Positions 1 through 10,140 are shown, counted from the first letter of the stretch. The stretch is DNA of 12,219 nt from an uncultured Oscillospiraceae bacterium (GCA_900758955.1 CAAETL010000187.1:1-12219); one strand, 5' to 3'. Program-made: numbers and translations. Notes: generated by a model not told the origin, from the sequence alone.

Positions 1-40
1 GGGGAAGATTCAACTACTATCAGATGGAGTGAACAAAACC

Positions 41-1834
41 ATGGACAATCTAGTAAACTTCCGCCGCACCGGCTATTGCGGCGATCTGCGCATGGCCCAG
101 GTGGGCGACACCGTCTCCCTCTGCGGCTGGGTCCAGCGTCAGAGAAACTTGGGCGGTTTGATCTTTGTAGATCTGCGGGATCGCACCGGGCTGGTCCAGC
201 TCTCCTTTGACGATTCCACCGACCCGGCGATTTTTGAAAAGGCCTCCTCCCTCCGGTCGGAATTCGTGGTGGCCGCCACGGGTAAAGTGCGGGAACGGGA
301 GGCCAAAACCGATAAGATCGCCACGGGGGACATTGAAATTTATGTCACCGAGCTGCGCCTTCTGGCCAAGTCGGAAACCCCTCCCTTTGAAATTGTGGAG
401 GACTCCCAGGTGAACGACGTGCTCCGCCTCACCTATCGGTATCTGGATCTTCGCCGACCGGACATGCAGCATGCCATCGCCACCCGGCATAAGATTACCA
501 AAATTGCCCGGGATTACTTTGATGAAAACGGCTTTTTGGAGATTGAGACCCCGGTGCTCACCAAGTCCACCCCCGAGGGCGCCCGGGATTATCTGGTCCC
601 CTCCCGGGTCCATCCGGGAAAATTCTACGCCCTGCCCCAATCCCCCCAGCAGTATAAGCAGCTTCTCATGCTCTCGGGGTTTGACCGCTACTTCCAGATT
701 GCCCGCTGTTTCCGGGATGAGGATTTGAGAGCGGACCGGCAGCCGGAGTTTACCCAGATTGACCTGGAGATGTCCTTTGTGAATGAGGACGACATTATGG
801 CGATTCAAGAGGGCTTCCTCAAGCGGGTGTTTTATGACGTGCTGAACGTAGAGGTGGCCACGCCCTTCCCCCGGATGCCCTGGCGTGAGGCCATGGACCG
901 GTACGGCTCGGACAAGCCCGACCTTCGGTTTGGGTTTGAACTCAAGGACATCTCCGATCTGGTGAAGGACTGCGGTTTCGGCGTCTTTGCCGGTCCCGTC
1001 TCTGAGGGCGGTTCCGTCCGCCTAATTAATGTGAAGGGCCATGCCGCCGACTTCCCACGGAAAAAGATTGACAAACTGGTGGACTATGTGAAAACATATC
1101 GGGCCAAGGGTCTTGCCTGGGCCCGTCTTGTGGACGGTAAAGTCACCTCCTCCTACCAGAAATTCCTCACCGACGAGGAGAACGCCGCCATTTTGGCCCG
1201 GGCGGAGGCCCAGGACGGGGACTTGCTTCTCATTGTGGGCGATTCCAAACATGACGTCGTGTTTGCATCCCTTGGTGCGCTCCGTTGTGAATGCGCCCGC
1301 CAACTGGATCTTCTCGACCCCATGGAGTTCCGATTCTTGTGGGTGACCGAATTTCCCATGTTTGAGTGGTCGGAAGAGGAGGCGCGCTATCAGGCCATGC
1401 ACCACCCCTTCACCGCCCCCATGGTGGAGGATGAGGACAAAATTCTCACCGACAAGGCCAACTGCCGCGCCCGCGCCTACGACATTGTGCTTAACGGCAC
1501 GGAACTGGGCGGCGGCTCCATTCGGATCAACACCCCCGAGATGCAGGAGAAGGCCTTCCAGGCTCTCGGCATCTCCGACGAGGACATCCAAGCCCGATTC
1601 GGACACCTAGTCAACGCGTTTCAATACGGCGCGCCTCCCCACGGAGGCCTTGCCTACGGCTTGGACCGGCTCTGCATGCTCATGGCCGGGGCCTCCTCCA
1701 TCCGTGACGTTATCGCCTTCCCCAAGGTTCAGAACGCCTCTGATCTCATGATGTCCTGCCCCGATGTGGTGGATGAAACGCAATTGGACGATCTGTCGAT
1801 TGCCATAACAAGAACAGAAACACCGGAAACGTAA
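41..1834 (+). CDS. aspS: Aspartyl-tRNA synthetase (AspRS)
   Basis: Class II synthetase that charges tRNA-Asp with aspartate in the cytoplasm. Numbered from the ATG at 41 (597 aa, close to the roughly 590 aa of bacterial AspRS), it has an N-terminal OB-fold anticodon-binding domain (about residues 10-110; LCGWVQRQRNLGG), class II motif 1 (about 150-190), the active-site segment QSPQQYKQLLM, motif 2 (FRDEDLRADRQPEFTQ, about 224-238), a bacterial GAD insertion domain (about 290-420), the MHHPFTAP segment and motif 3 (GLAYGLDRL, about 536-544). The Leu in RNLGG sits where non-discriminating AspRSs often carry His, which hints at an enzyme specific for tRNA-Asp; this is inference. The start could instead be the GTG at 29, but GGAG at 26-29 lies 11 nt before the ATG, whereas nothing suitable lies just upstream of the GTG. 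It is the only plus-strand gene and would be transcribed against a fork leaving the origin at the right end. Confidence 0.97.
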   Translation: MDNLVNFRRTGYCGDLRMAQVGDTVSLCGWVQRQRNLGGLIFVDLRDRTGLVQLSFDDSTDPAIFEKASSLRSEFVVAATGKVREREAKTDKIATGDIEIYVTELRLLAKSETPPFEIVEDSQVNDVLRLTYRYLDLRRPDMQHAIATRHKITKIARDYFDENGFLEIETPVLTKSTPEGARDYLVPSRVHPGKFYALPQSPQQYKQLLMLSGFDRYFQIARCFRDEDLRADRQPEFTQIDLEMSFVNEDDIMAIQEGFLKRVFYDVLNVEVATPFPRMPWREAMDRYGSDKPDLRFGFELKDISDLVKDCGFGVFAGPVSEGGSVRLINVKGHAADFPRKKIDKLVDYVKTYRAKGLAWARLVDGKVTSSYQKFLTDEENAAILARAEAQDGDLLLIVGDSKHDVVFASLGALRCECARQLDLLDPMEFRFLWVTEFPMFEWSEEEARYQAMHHPFTAPMVEDEDKILTDKANCRARAYDIVLNGTELGGGSIRINTPEMQEKAFQALGISDEDIQARFGHLVNAFQYGAPPHGGLAYGLDRLCMLMAGASSIRDVIAFPKVQNASDLMMSCPDVVDETQLDDLSIAITRTETPET

Positions 1835-1866
1835 TGTTTCTTCCCCAATTCCGTTCAAAATGTGGA

Positions 1867-1905
1867 AAACTCCCCGCCTTTTTGGCGGGGAGTTTCTTTC
1901 TTTCA
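1867..1905. terminator. Intrinsic terminator between convergent aspS and serpin genes
   Basis: A perfect 12-bp inverted repeat (AAACTCCCCGCC at 1867-1878 and its complement at 1884-1895) encloses a 5-nt TTTTT loop. It is followed on the plus strand by a T-rich run (TTTCTTTCTTTCATTTTA). It lies 33 nt past the aspS stop. On the minus strand the hairpin is followed by a shorter T-containing run, so it probably also stops serpin transcripts coming the other way. Termination in the aspS direction is strongly supported; the bidirectional role is inferred. Confidence 0.9.
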
Positions 1906-1916
1906 TTTTATCCACT

Positions 1917-3335
1917 TTAGGATGGTTCTTGTATTACACCAAGAAAGAGAGGAATGTGATCTTCACTATAAATGAGAAAGAGGAAGGGTCGATCCAAGTT
2001 CAAAACACAGGTCTCTTGTGGCTGGGCGCCGCCCGCGTTGATCGCCATCTCCACATAAGAGGCGGCGGTGCAGCCTATCTCATCTATCTTCACCCGAGTG
2101 GCCTGTTGGATCTTGTCGACATAGATGTTCGGTTCCCTTGTCAGGGGGGTGTAGTTTGAAGTCTTGTCATCAAAGGCCTTTTGTACCCCCATTGCCTTTA
2201 AATTTTCCACCCAGTCCAGAGAGGCGGTCACATCAAACTTGGGTACCGAGAGGATAATTTGGCTGAATTTATTCTCCTTGCTTTCTCCGCCAAATAGGGT
2301 GTTCAAGGCGTTGCCGCTGACCAAGTCGGCTAAACTTTTTCCCTCCTGCGGCAATAGAAACAGCATGCCGCCTCCCCGCTCAAAGTTTTTCGTGGCCGCG
2401 GTATAGTCCGACGTTTGCATAAAACTTCCCGTCCAGGTGCTGTGCATAAAGTCGCAGGTCAAGGTCTCGCCGTCTTCCTTGGTGAAAAGATCCGGCGCGG
2501 TGGCAGACTGGTGAAAGGGCGTGGCCCACTGGTCGTAAAAATAGAGGGTGGAGAGAAGTATCATCACCGTTTCTTTGGCGTCTGTCTGGACATTTTTCGC
2601 CTCGTTGGCTAGGATGTTCCCCGTCTGCTGGTTCACCCAGGCCTGTATCGCCTGATTGGTTTCCTCCGTCCCCATGGGAACTTGATAGGTGGAGGCGTAA
2701 TAGGAAGCTGCCAACTTCTGAATGATGTCCTCCTGGAACGGAAATCCCTCCCGGAGCCAGAGGGAATTGGCCAACACCCGCTTCCCGATGCCATCGTCCA
2801 GATAGAGCTGCTTCCAGAGCGTTTGACACTGGGTCCGGAGCTGCTCCACACTCTCCGCGCCCAGGAGAGAAAGCACCTCCTTCCGGGTATCCCCGCCGGT
2901 GATCTCCGACAGGATGGTCAGGGCCATGTACAGGTTTACGGGAGAGTAGACCTTGTTTTCAGCGCCCTCCTCCATGAGTTTTTTGAGAGTTTTTTGGGCA
3001 AATTGACCAATCTCTCCCCGCGCCTTGTCGGAAACCGCATGTTCCTTCAAAACTGCTAACTGCGCGGTATAGGCCTGCCTGTCCTGCTCATATCGGTCCC
3101 AGGCCTCTTGATACAGCGTTTCGTACGCTTCCTCCCCAATGGCCTCCGGCTCCTCCTTGGGAAGATACGCATCCAGATTGACTAATTGCGGATAGGTGGG
3201 GTAGACCGCTGTTTTGATACTCGCCTGCTGTAAAACGGCGTCCTCCTGCTGAGCCGGCGCTTCCGCTGCCGGAATGCCGGCGCATCCCGTAAGCGTCAAG
3301 ATCCCCGCCATGCACCATGCAATCAGTTGATTCAC
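1917..3335 (-). CDS. Serpin-family protease inhibitor, predicted lipoprotein
   Basis: Serpins are suicide inhibitors of serine or cysteine proteases. Residues 1-17 are a hydrophobic signal peptide ending in a lipobox (LTGC, Cys18), so the mature protein is probably lipid-anchored on the outer face of the membrane. Residues about 19-107 are a charged, helix-prone extension rich in Glu, Gln and Tyr (YPTYPQ at 45-50). The serpin fold spans about 108-472: KVYSPVNLYMAL (128-139), WVNQQTGNIL (233-242), STLYFYDQW (262-270), VPKFDVTASLDW (364-375), and the family signature LNLDRPFLFLI (445-455). The reactive-loop hinge is DEIGCTAAS (418-426), which keeps the P15 Gly and P12/P11 Ala but has Ile at P16, Cys at P14 and Tyr at P9. 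Inhibitory activity is therefore plausible but not assured. By alignment the scissile bond falls near Ala434-Gly436, so the target protease cannot be read off. The start is GTG, set by AAGGAGG 8 nt upstream. It is the only accessory-type gene here. Confidence 0.9.
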   Translation of the reverse strand: MNQLIAWCMAGILTLTGCAGIPAAEAPAQQEDAVLQQASIKTAVYPTYPQLVNLDAYLPKEEPEAIGEEAYETLYQEAWDRYEQDRQAYTAQLAVLKEHAVSDKARGEIGQFAQKTLKKLMEEGAENKVYSPVNLYMALTILSEITGGDTRKEVLSLLGAESVEQLRTQCQTLWKQLYLDDGIGKRVLANSLWLREGFPFQEDIIQKLAASYYASTYQVPMGTEETNQAIQAWVNQQTGNILANEAKNVQTDAKETVMILLSTLYFYDQWATPFHQSATAPDLFTKEDGETLTCDFMHSTWTGSFMQTSDYTAATKNFERGGGMLFLLPQEGKSLADLVSGNALNTLFGGESKENKFSQIILSVPKFDVTASLDWVENLKAMGVQKAFDDKTSNYTPLTREPNIYVDKIQQATRVKIDEIGCTAASYVEMAINAGGAQPQETCVLNLDRPFLFLIYSEDHIPLFLGVIQEPS

Positions 3336-3343
3336 CTTTCATA

Positions 3344-3350
3344 CCTCCTT
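3344..3350 (-). promoter_or_regulatory. Strong ribosome binding site setting the serpin GTG start
   Basis: On the minus strand AAGGAGG ends 8 nt before the GTG at 3335. An ATG at 3342-3340 lies only 1 nt after this site and opens a different frame with no serpin homology, so the GTG is the start that gives both good spacing and an intact lipoprotein signal. Confidence 0.8.
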
Positions 3351-3360
3351 CTTTTTTGAT

Positions 3361-3390
3361 GGTATGGTGTTAGACGCGTCCCACTGACAA
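3361..3390 (-). promoter_or_regulatory. Possible serpin promoter
   Basis: Between the rnhA terminator and the serpin ribosome binding site the minus strand carries TTGTCA (3390-3385, one mismatch to the -35 consensus). After an 18-nt spacer comes CATACC (3366-3361), a weak -10 match. The position suits an independent promoter because a terminator separates the serpin from rnhA, but the -10 element is poor. Confidence 0.25.
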
Positions 3391-3426
3391 AAGTTTCCGC
3401 TTTCTTTTTCCTCCCGCGTTTTCCGT

Positions 3427-3466
3427 ACAAAAACAGGCGGCGGAAAACGAACCGTCTTCCGCCGCC
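3427..3466 (-). terminator. Intrinsic terminator after rnhA
   Basis: A perfect 10-bp GC-rich inverted repeat (GGCGGCGGAA at 3436-3445 and its complement at 3457-3466) has an 11-nt loop. Read on the minus strand it is followed by TGTTTTTG, a U-rich tail. It begins 11 nt past the rnhA stop and probably ends the gyrB-gyrA-rnhA transcript, so the serpin is a separate unit. Confidence 0.85.
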
Positions 3467-3476
3467 CATTCGAGAC

Positions 3477-3923
3477 TTATCGAAACTTTCTGCTTTCCGC
3501 CACGGCCAATTCATCGCAGCGGTTGTTATACGGATTTTGCGCGTGGCCCTTCACCCAGTGGAGGTTGACTTGGTGCTGGTCGCATAAATTGAGCAGCCTC
3601 TCCCATAAGTCCGGATTCAGAGCGGGCCCCGTCTTTCGTTGCCAGCCGTTTTTCCGCCAGCTCTTGGCCCAGCCTTTTTGAAGGGCGTCAATCACATACT
3701 TAGAATCAGAATATAAGTCCACGATACAGGGCTCCTTCAAGGTCTCCAAAGCGGAAATCACACCCAGGAGTTCCATGCGGTTGTTGGTGGTGCTGGGGTC
3801 CCCGCCGGAAATCTCCTTTTTATGGGGGCCGTACAGTAAGATCGCCCCCCAGCCCCCAGGACCGGGATTTCCAGAACAGGCCCCGTCCGTATAGATGGTC
3901 ACGGTTTTTTTCGCGTTCTCCAT
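3477..3923 (-). CDS. rnhA: Ribonuclease HI
   Basis: Cleaves the RNA strand of RNA-DNA hybrids, removing R-loops and RNA primers. The 148-aa protein is a compact E. coli-type RNase HI without an N-terminal hybrid-binding domain. The catalytic residues are all visible: Asp13 ([15 protein letters not shown]), Glu51 (TTNNRMEL), Asp73 (YSDSKYV) and Asp137 (NNRCDELA), plus His127 (WVKGHAQN). Each is offset by +3 from the E. coli Asp10, Glu48, Asp70, Asp134 and His124. The Trp-rich handle region is present ([12 protein letters not shown], 83-94). The start ATG shares one base with the gyrA stop (TGATG), with GAGGAAGGG just upstream, which suggests translation coupled to gyrA. A hairpin terminator follows directly. 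Confidence 0.96.
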   Translation of the reverse strand: MENAKKTVTIYTDGACSGNPGPGGWGAILLYGPHKKEISGGDPSTTNNRMELLGVISALETLKEPCIVDLYSDSKYVIDALQKGWAKSWRKNGWQRKTGPALNPDLWERLLNLCDQHQVNLHWVKGHAQNPYNNRCDELAVAESRKFR

Positions 3924-6433
3924 CAGGTCCCTTCCTCAGCCGCTTCCTCGGGCTCCTCGTCCTCCTTCTCCACGCGGGCCAGGGCGATGACCTTGCTGCC
4001 CCCATCCACCCGCATTACCCGGACGCCTTGGGCGGCGCGGCCATAGATATTCACATCCGCCGCCGCCATCCGGATTATGGTGCCGTCATCGGCAATCATC
4101 AGAATATCGTCTTCCTCCGTCACCACTTTAATGGCCGCCGCGGCGCCGGTCTTGGACGTAATGTTATAGTTGCGCAGACCATACCCGCCCCGGCGCTGGG
4201 GTTCTCCCCCTTCTCCGCCTCGGATATACTCCTCAATCGGCGTCCGCTTGCCATAGCCGTTTTCAGTGATCGTGAGCAGGGTCTGCCCCAACTTGGCCCG
4301 GGCGGCCCCAATCACATAGTCCCCCTCCCGCAGCCGGATGCCGCGGACGCCCATGGCGGTTCGTCCCATAGGCCGGGCGTCGCTCTCCTTGAAGCAAATG
4401 GCCATTCCGTCATGGGTGGCGAGCAAAATATTCATCGTCCCGTCGGTCTCCCGCACAGAAATCAGTTCATCATCCTCATCCAGGGTCATCACCCGCAGCC
4501 CTGAGGATCGAATGTTCCGCATGGCGGAAATTTCCGTCCGCTTAATGGTGCCGTTGCGGGTAATCATACACAGATAGCCGTTTTCATCGTAATCCCTGCC
4601 GTGAATCATGGCGGTGATTTTCTCGCCGGGGTCCAGGGCCAGCACGTTGGCCATATGGGACCCTTTCGCCGTGCGGCTGGCTTCGGGAATTTGATACCCC
4701 TTCTTTTTGTACACCCTTCCTTTACTGGTAAAGAAGAGAATATTATCGTGGGTGGAGGCAGTGAAGAGGGTGTCCACATAGTCCTCCTCCCGCAGGGTCT
4801 GGGCGGAGATTCCCTTGCCGCCCCGCTTTTGACTGCGGTAGACCGAGGCGGGCTGCCGTTTGATATACCCGGCGGCCGTAAGGGTGAAGACGCACTCCTC
4901 CTCCTCGATCAAATCTTCGATGTCAATATCGTCTTCCGCAAAACCTATTTCTGTTTTACGTTCGTCGCCATACTTTTCGCGGATTTCGATGAGTTCGGTT
5001 TTCACCACTTCGCGCAGCTTCTCCCGATCCGCCAGCAGGCTTTCCAAATACTGAATGCGCTCCTGCAGCTCGGCGAATTCCGCCTCCAGCTTCTCCTTCT
5101 CAAGGCCTTGCAGGCGGCGCAGCTGCATTTCCAGAATGGCCCTAGTCTGTACCTCGTCCAAACCAAAACGCTCAATCAGACGCTCCTGGGCGTTGTCATA
5201 GCTGCTGCGGATGATGCGGATCACTTCGTCGATATTGTCCTGCGCAATCAGCAAGCCTTTCAGCAGATGGGCCCGTTCCTCCGCCTTGCGCTTCTCGTAA
5301 ATGGTCCGCCGGGTGATGATCTCTTCCTGGAAGACAATATACTCATCTAAAATCTCCCGCAATGTGAGAATTTTCGGTTGTTTTTGGTTATTCACGAGAG
5401 CCAGCAGCACCACGGCAAAGGTGGTCTGCATAGCGGTCTGGGCAAATAGCCGATTGAGCACCACTTGGACATTGGCGTCCTTTCGCAGCTCAATTACGAT
5501 GCGCATGCCCTTTTTGCCGTCGGACTCATCCCACAGGCCGGAGATCCCCTCCAGTCGTTTGTCATGGACCTGATCGGCGATGGTCTCCACCAACCGGGCT
5601 TTGTTCACCTGATAGGGTAGCTCGGTGACGATAATCCGGGTACGCCCGTTGCCAAACTCCTCCAGCTCCGTGCGGGCTCTCACCCGAATATGTCCCTTCC
5701 CGGTGGCGTAGGCCGCTCGAATGCCAGACCGGCCCATAATGATGCCTCGTGTGGGGAAATCAGGGCCTTTGATATGCTCCATCAGGTCATTTAAGTCCGC
5801 CTCTGGGTTTTCCAGCACACAGATGCAGGCGTCGATCACTTCCCGCAGATTATGTGGCGGGATGTTGGTGGTCATACCCACAGCGATGCCGGAGGAGCCG
5901 TTTACCAGCAGGTTGGGAAACCGGGAGGGCAGAACCCGGGGTTCCTTGGTGGAGTCGTCGTAGTTGGGGTCCCAGTCCACGGTTTCCTTGTCGATATCCC
6001 GCAGCATCTCATTTGTTATTTTCGCCATCCGGGCCTCGGTGTACCGGTAGGCGGCGGGGGGATCTCCATCCACGGAACCAAAGTTACCGTGACCGTCCAC
6101 CAGCATATACCGCATAGAGAAGTCCTGCGCCAACCGTACCAGGGCGTCATAGACGCTCTGGTCGCCGTGGGGGTGATATTTACCCAGCACGTCACCCACG
6201 CAGGTGGCGGATTTCTTAAAGGGCTTTTCATTGGTCAGCCCGTTTTCATACATGGAGTAGAGAATTCGCCGATGGACAGGCTTCAATCCATCCCGCACGT
6301 CGGGAAGGGCACGGCCTACAATCACCGACATGGCGTACTCGATGTAGGCGTTTTGCATCTCATGCTCCAGGTTGATGTTTACAATTTTTTGGTCAGGATA
6401 AGAAATATCCCGCTCCTCGTCTTTACGCGCCAT
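3923..6433 (-). CDS. gyrA: DNA gyrase subunit A
   Basis: The breakage-reunion subunit of gyrase (A2B2), which introduces negative supercoils using ATP hydrolysed by GyrB. The 836-aa protein has the N-terminal winged-helix and tower region with catalytic Tyr131 (YRYTEARM; E. coli Tyr122 plus 9), the coiled-coil and exit gate (about 370-500), and a C-terminal DNA-wrapping pinwheel opened by a near-perfect GyrA box QKRGGKG (535-541), which marks gyrase rather than topoisomerase IV. A degenerate copy, QRRGGYG, lies at 746-752 after a Gly/Glu-rich insert. The C-terminus is acidic (about 821-836). In the quinolone-resistance region the residue matching E. coli Ser83 is Gln92 (CAG), followed by Ser93; Asp96 matches Asp87. 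GyrA follows gyrB after 13 nt, with its ribosome binding site AAGGAGGG sharing bases with the gyrB TAA. Confidence 0.98.
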   Translation of the reverse strand: MARKDEERDISYPDQKIVNINLEHEMQNAYIEYAMSVIVGRALPDVRDGLKPVHRRILYSMYENGLTNEKPFKKSATCVGDVLGKYHPHGDQSVYDALVRLAQDFSMRYMLVDGHGNFGSVDGDPPAAYRYTEARMAKITNEMLRDIDKETVDWDPNYDDSTKEPRVLPSRFPNLLVNGSSGIAVGMTTNIPPHNLREVIDACICVLENPEADLNDLMEHIKGPDFPTRGIIMGRSGIRAAYATGKGHIRVRARTELEEFGNGRTRIIVTELPYQVNKARLVETIADQVHDKRLEGISGLWDESDGKKGMRIVIELRKDANVQVVLNRLFAQTAMQTTFAVVLLALVNNQKQPKILTLREILDEYIVFQEEIITRRTIYEKRKAEERAHLLKGLLIAQDNIDEVIRIIRSSYDNAQERLIERFGLDEVQTRAILEMQLRRLQGLEKEKLEAEFAELQERIQYLESLLADREKLREVVKTELIEIREKYGDERKTEIGFAEDDIDIEDLIEEEECVFTLTAAGYIKRQPASVYRSQKRGGKGISAQTLREEDYVDTLFTASTHDNILFFTSKGRVYKKKGYQIPEASRTAKGSHMANVLALDPGEKITAMIHGRDYDENGYLCMITRNGTIKRTEISAMRNIRSSGLRVMTLDEDDELISVRETDGTMNILLATHDGMAICFKESDARPMGRTAMGVRGIRLREGDYVIGAARAKLGQTLLTITENGYGKRTPIEEYIRGGEGGEPQRRGGYGLRNYNITSKTGAAAAIKVVTEEDDILMIADDGTIIRMAAADVNIYGRAAQGVRVMRVDGGSKVIALARVEKEDEEPEEAAEEGT

Positions 6434-6446
6434 TTCTTATCCCTCC

Positions 6447-8387
<1,941 letters not shown>

Positions 8388-8462
8388 TCAACCTCCCATG
8401 TTTCCCAATGACTGTATTGCAAACCCGTACCTTTGTCCGGGATAACTTCCTACTTCACCCAT
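8388..8462 (-). CDS. Possible 24-codon micro-ORF upstream of gyrB
   Basis: The 112-bp gap between remB and gyrB contains an ATG at 8462 preceded by AAGGGAGG with a 5-nt spacer, as good a ribosome binding site as those of the neighbouring genes. The frame runs 24 codons to a TGA at 8390-8388, which lies between the gyrB ribosome binding site and the gyrB ATG. The peptide is Gly-rich with no recognised motif, and no family is known to me. Translation here would run over the gyrB ribosome binding site and could couple or gate gyrB expression. A frame this short with a good site can also arise by chance, so this is a candidate only. I found no convincing promoter in the gap. Confidence 0.22.
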   Translation of the reverse strand: MGEVGSYPGQRYGFAIQSLGNMGG

Positions 8463-8496
8463 TGCAACCTCCCTTGTCTCCTCCGTGAAAACTGCT

Positions 8497-8760
8497 CTAT
8501 TCAAAAACACCGGCTTCCGCTCGCTTTAACAACGTAGCCGCGGATAGCTGCGAGATGTAAACAGTACTCTCTCCCCGATCATTGCGGCAGAGAGCAAAGG
8601 ATTTGGGCAAGTCCTCGCTGATACTTACCACCCGTCCCTCCTCCTCCGCCCGGCGGAGAAAATTACGTGTTAAATGGGAGGAAGTGCTGTTGTCCATATC
8701 AAATATTCCAATAACTTCCTGAAAGGGAATCACCACCGATTGCCCCAAATGCAGATACAT
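8497..8760 (-). CDS. remB: DUF370 / RemB-like regulatory protein
   Basis: A member of the DUF370 family. In Bacillus subtilis the paralogue RemA is a DNA-binding activator of biofilm-matrix genes, and RemB (YaaB) is encoded in this same place, between recF and gyrB. The 87-aa protein begins with the family's typical MYLHLGQSVVI and contains VIGIFDMDNSTSS and a DLPKSFALC segment like the DAPKSF of YaaB. The frame stays open to a TTG at 8781, but the ATG at 8760 matches the family N-terminus and has AGGAGGG (8770-8764) just upstream. The gene starts 38 nt past the recF stop. The direct function in this organism is unknown; family and synteny are clear. Confidence 0.88.
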   Translation of the reverse strand: MYLHLGQSVVIPFQEVIGIFDMDNSTSSHLTRNFLRRAEEEGRVVSISEDLPKSFALCRNDRGESTVYISQLSAATLLKRAEAGVFE

Positions 8761-8798
8761 ATACCCTCCTGCTCTGGACAATCCGCCGGGGAACTGCC

Positions 8799-9905
8799 CT
8801 ACTCCAAAAGTCTTCCTTTTTCAATGCGAAAAAGCTTCATATTTTCCTCTGTTTCGCCCACTGGGGCCTCACAGCCGGTGATAAATACCTGGCCTCCCTG
8901 AATCCGCCGCAGTACAAAATCCTGACGCTTGGGGTCCAGCTCGGAAAGCACGTCGTCCAGCAGAAGAACTGGCCACTGTCCCGTATCCTCCCGGTGGAGT
9001 TCCCGCTGGGCAAGCTTTAGGGACAGGGCCGCCGTTCTGGTCTGACCCTGAGAGGCGAACTGTCTGGCCGGCTGGCCGTTTATCTCCGCCAGTAAATCAT
9101 CCTTATGGGGTCCCGACAGGCAGGAACGGGCGGAAAGCTCCGCCTGGGCGTGGGCCCGCTGATGTTCCACAAGCTGTGGATAAATGCGAGCCGGTGGCGC
9201 CAAGGGATCGGTGACAGTCTTCACCGTCTGATAGGTCAGCGCCAACTCCTCCCTTGCCCCTGAAAAATCACGCTGTATTTCCTGGGCGGAATGAGCCAGT
9301 TTACGGATAAAATGGGCGCGGTAATGTATAATCATTGCGCCTGTTCGGGCCATACCGTCGTCAAATTCCCATAAAACGTCCAATAAATCGGGTTTCGACT
9401 CCCAATCCCGCAGTATGCGAGTCTTATGTTCCAACAATCGCTGATACTGCGCCAAGGCCTGGGCGTAATTGGGGCGCAGCTGGCAGATGGAGCTGTCCAA
9501 AAACCGGCGACGCTCCGCACCGCCGGCCCGGATCAGGGAGAGATCCTCGGGGCAAAAAAGAACTGTATGAAGAATATCGGAAAGCTCCCCGGCATTTTTC
9601 AGCTTTACATGGTTGGAGAAAAGTTTTCGCCTAACGCCTTTGGCCAGTTGGGCCTCCAGGATAAATTCCCGCCCCCGGCTTTCGACCCTTCCGCAGATTG
9701 ATGCAGTTTCTTTCGCAAAGCCGATCAGTTCCCGATCGGAACGGGCCCGATGAGATTTTCCCCCAGACAGAAACGCGATGGCCTCCAAAAGATTGGTCTT
9801 ACCCTGGGCGTTTTCACCGGTAATCACATTAACGCCGGGAGAAAAGGCAGCCGAAAAGGCCTCGTAATTACGAAACCCCTCCAATTCCAGCCGGTCTACT
9901 CGCAT
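8799..9905 (-). CDS. recF: DNA replication and repair protein RecF
   Basis: An SMC-like ATPase that, with RecO and RecR, loads RecA onto gapped DNA at stalled forks. The 368-aa length is typical. The Walker A motif is GENAQGKTN (30-38) after the conserved N-terminal LELEGFRNY (6-14). The conserved LSGPHKDDL lies at 263-271, the ABC-type signature region [11 protein letters not shown] at 283-293, and Walker [16 protein letters not shown] at 314-328. The ATG lies inside the end of the upstream S4 gene (10-bp overlap), so the two are probably translationally coupled. The coding sequence also contains one exact DnaA-box consensus at 9175-9183. Confidence 0.97.
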   Translation of the reverse strand: MRVDRLELEGFRNYEAFSAAFSPGVNVITGENAQGKTNLLEAIAFLSGGKSHRARSDRELIGFAKETASICGRVESRGREFILEAQLAKGVRRKLFSNHVKLKNAGELSDILHTVLFCPEDLSLIRAGGAERRRFLDSSICQLRPNYAQALAQYQRLLEHKTRILRDWESKPDLLDVLWEFDDGMARTGAMIIHYRAHFIRKLAHSAQEIQRDFSGAREELALTYQTVKTVTDPLAPPARIYPQLVEHQRAHAQAELSARSCLSGPHKDDLLAEINGQPARQFASQGQTRTAALSLKLAQRELHREDTGQWPVLLLDDVLSELDPKRQDFVLRRIQGGQVFITGCEAPVGETEENMKLFRIEKGRLLE

Positions 9906-10129
9906 CGCAGGCGTAACTCCACGCCATCCAGCGTCACCAGGTCACCCGGTCGAAGTTTTTTCCCCCGTTGCAGGCAGACTTCGCCGTTTACTGAGACTTC
10001 GCCGGCCTGAATGGCCAGTTTGGCTTCTCCCCCGGTCTCCATCACCCCGGCAAATTTTAATAAGGACTCTAATTTAATAAATTCCGTTGCAATTGCAATC
10101 TCCTGCTTGTCAGGATCCTGATTGTTCAT
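9896..10129 (-). CDS. yaaA: Small S4-domain RNA-binding protein (YaaA family)
   Basis: The 77-aa protein consists almost entirely of an S4-like RNA-binding domain: [21 protein letters not shown], then [20 protein letters not shown] and a PGDLVTLDG turn. It matches B. subtilis YaaA (about 71 aa), which sits in the same place between dnaN and recF and is thought to act in ribosome or RNA metabolism; its exact role is not established. The ATG has GGAGAG 5 nt upstream, and this site directly follows the dnaN TAA (TAAGGAGAG). It overlaps recF by 10 bp. It is unrelated to the E. coli peroxide-stress protein that is also called YaaA. Confidence 0.9.
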   Translation of the reverse strand: MNNQDPDKQEIAIATEFIKLESLLKFAGVMETGGEAKLAIQAGEVSVNGEVCLQRGKKLRPGDLVTLDGVELRLRCE

Positions 10130-10140
10130 GACGTCTCTCC

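Noticed and set aside
1..32. A frame open from the left edge to a TGA at 30-32, which would overlap a GTG start of aspS (GTGA)
   Set aside because: Only nine residues are visible and I recognise nothing in them. It could be the end of an upstream gene such as hisS, often found before aspS, but there is no support in the sequence.
1861..1916. DnaA-box-like sequences on both sides of the aspS terminator (TGTGGAAAA at 1861-1869 and TTATCCACT at 1908-1916)
   Set aside because: One exact and one near match in an AT-rich spacer about 9.5 kb from the origin is near chance expectation, and the first overlaps the terminator stem.
3340..3342. ATG as the serpin start
   Set aside because: It is 1 nt from the ribosome binding site and in another frame, which leads to an 84-codon frame without homology; the GTG at 3335 fits instead.
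4601..5350. Long plus-strand open frame antisense to gyrA (also 5852-6523 and others)
   Set aside because: These are shadow frames produced by the codon pattern of gyrA and gyrB; the proteins show no family motifs and the opposite strand has unmistakable gyrase.
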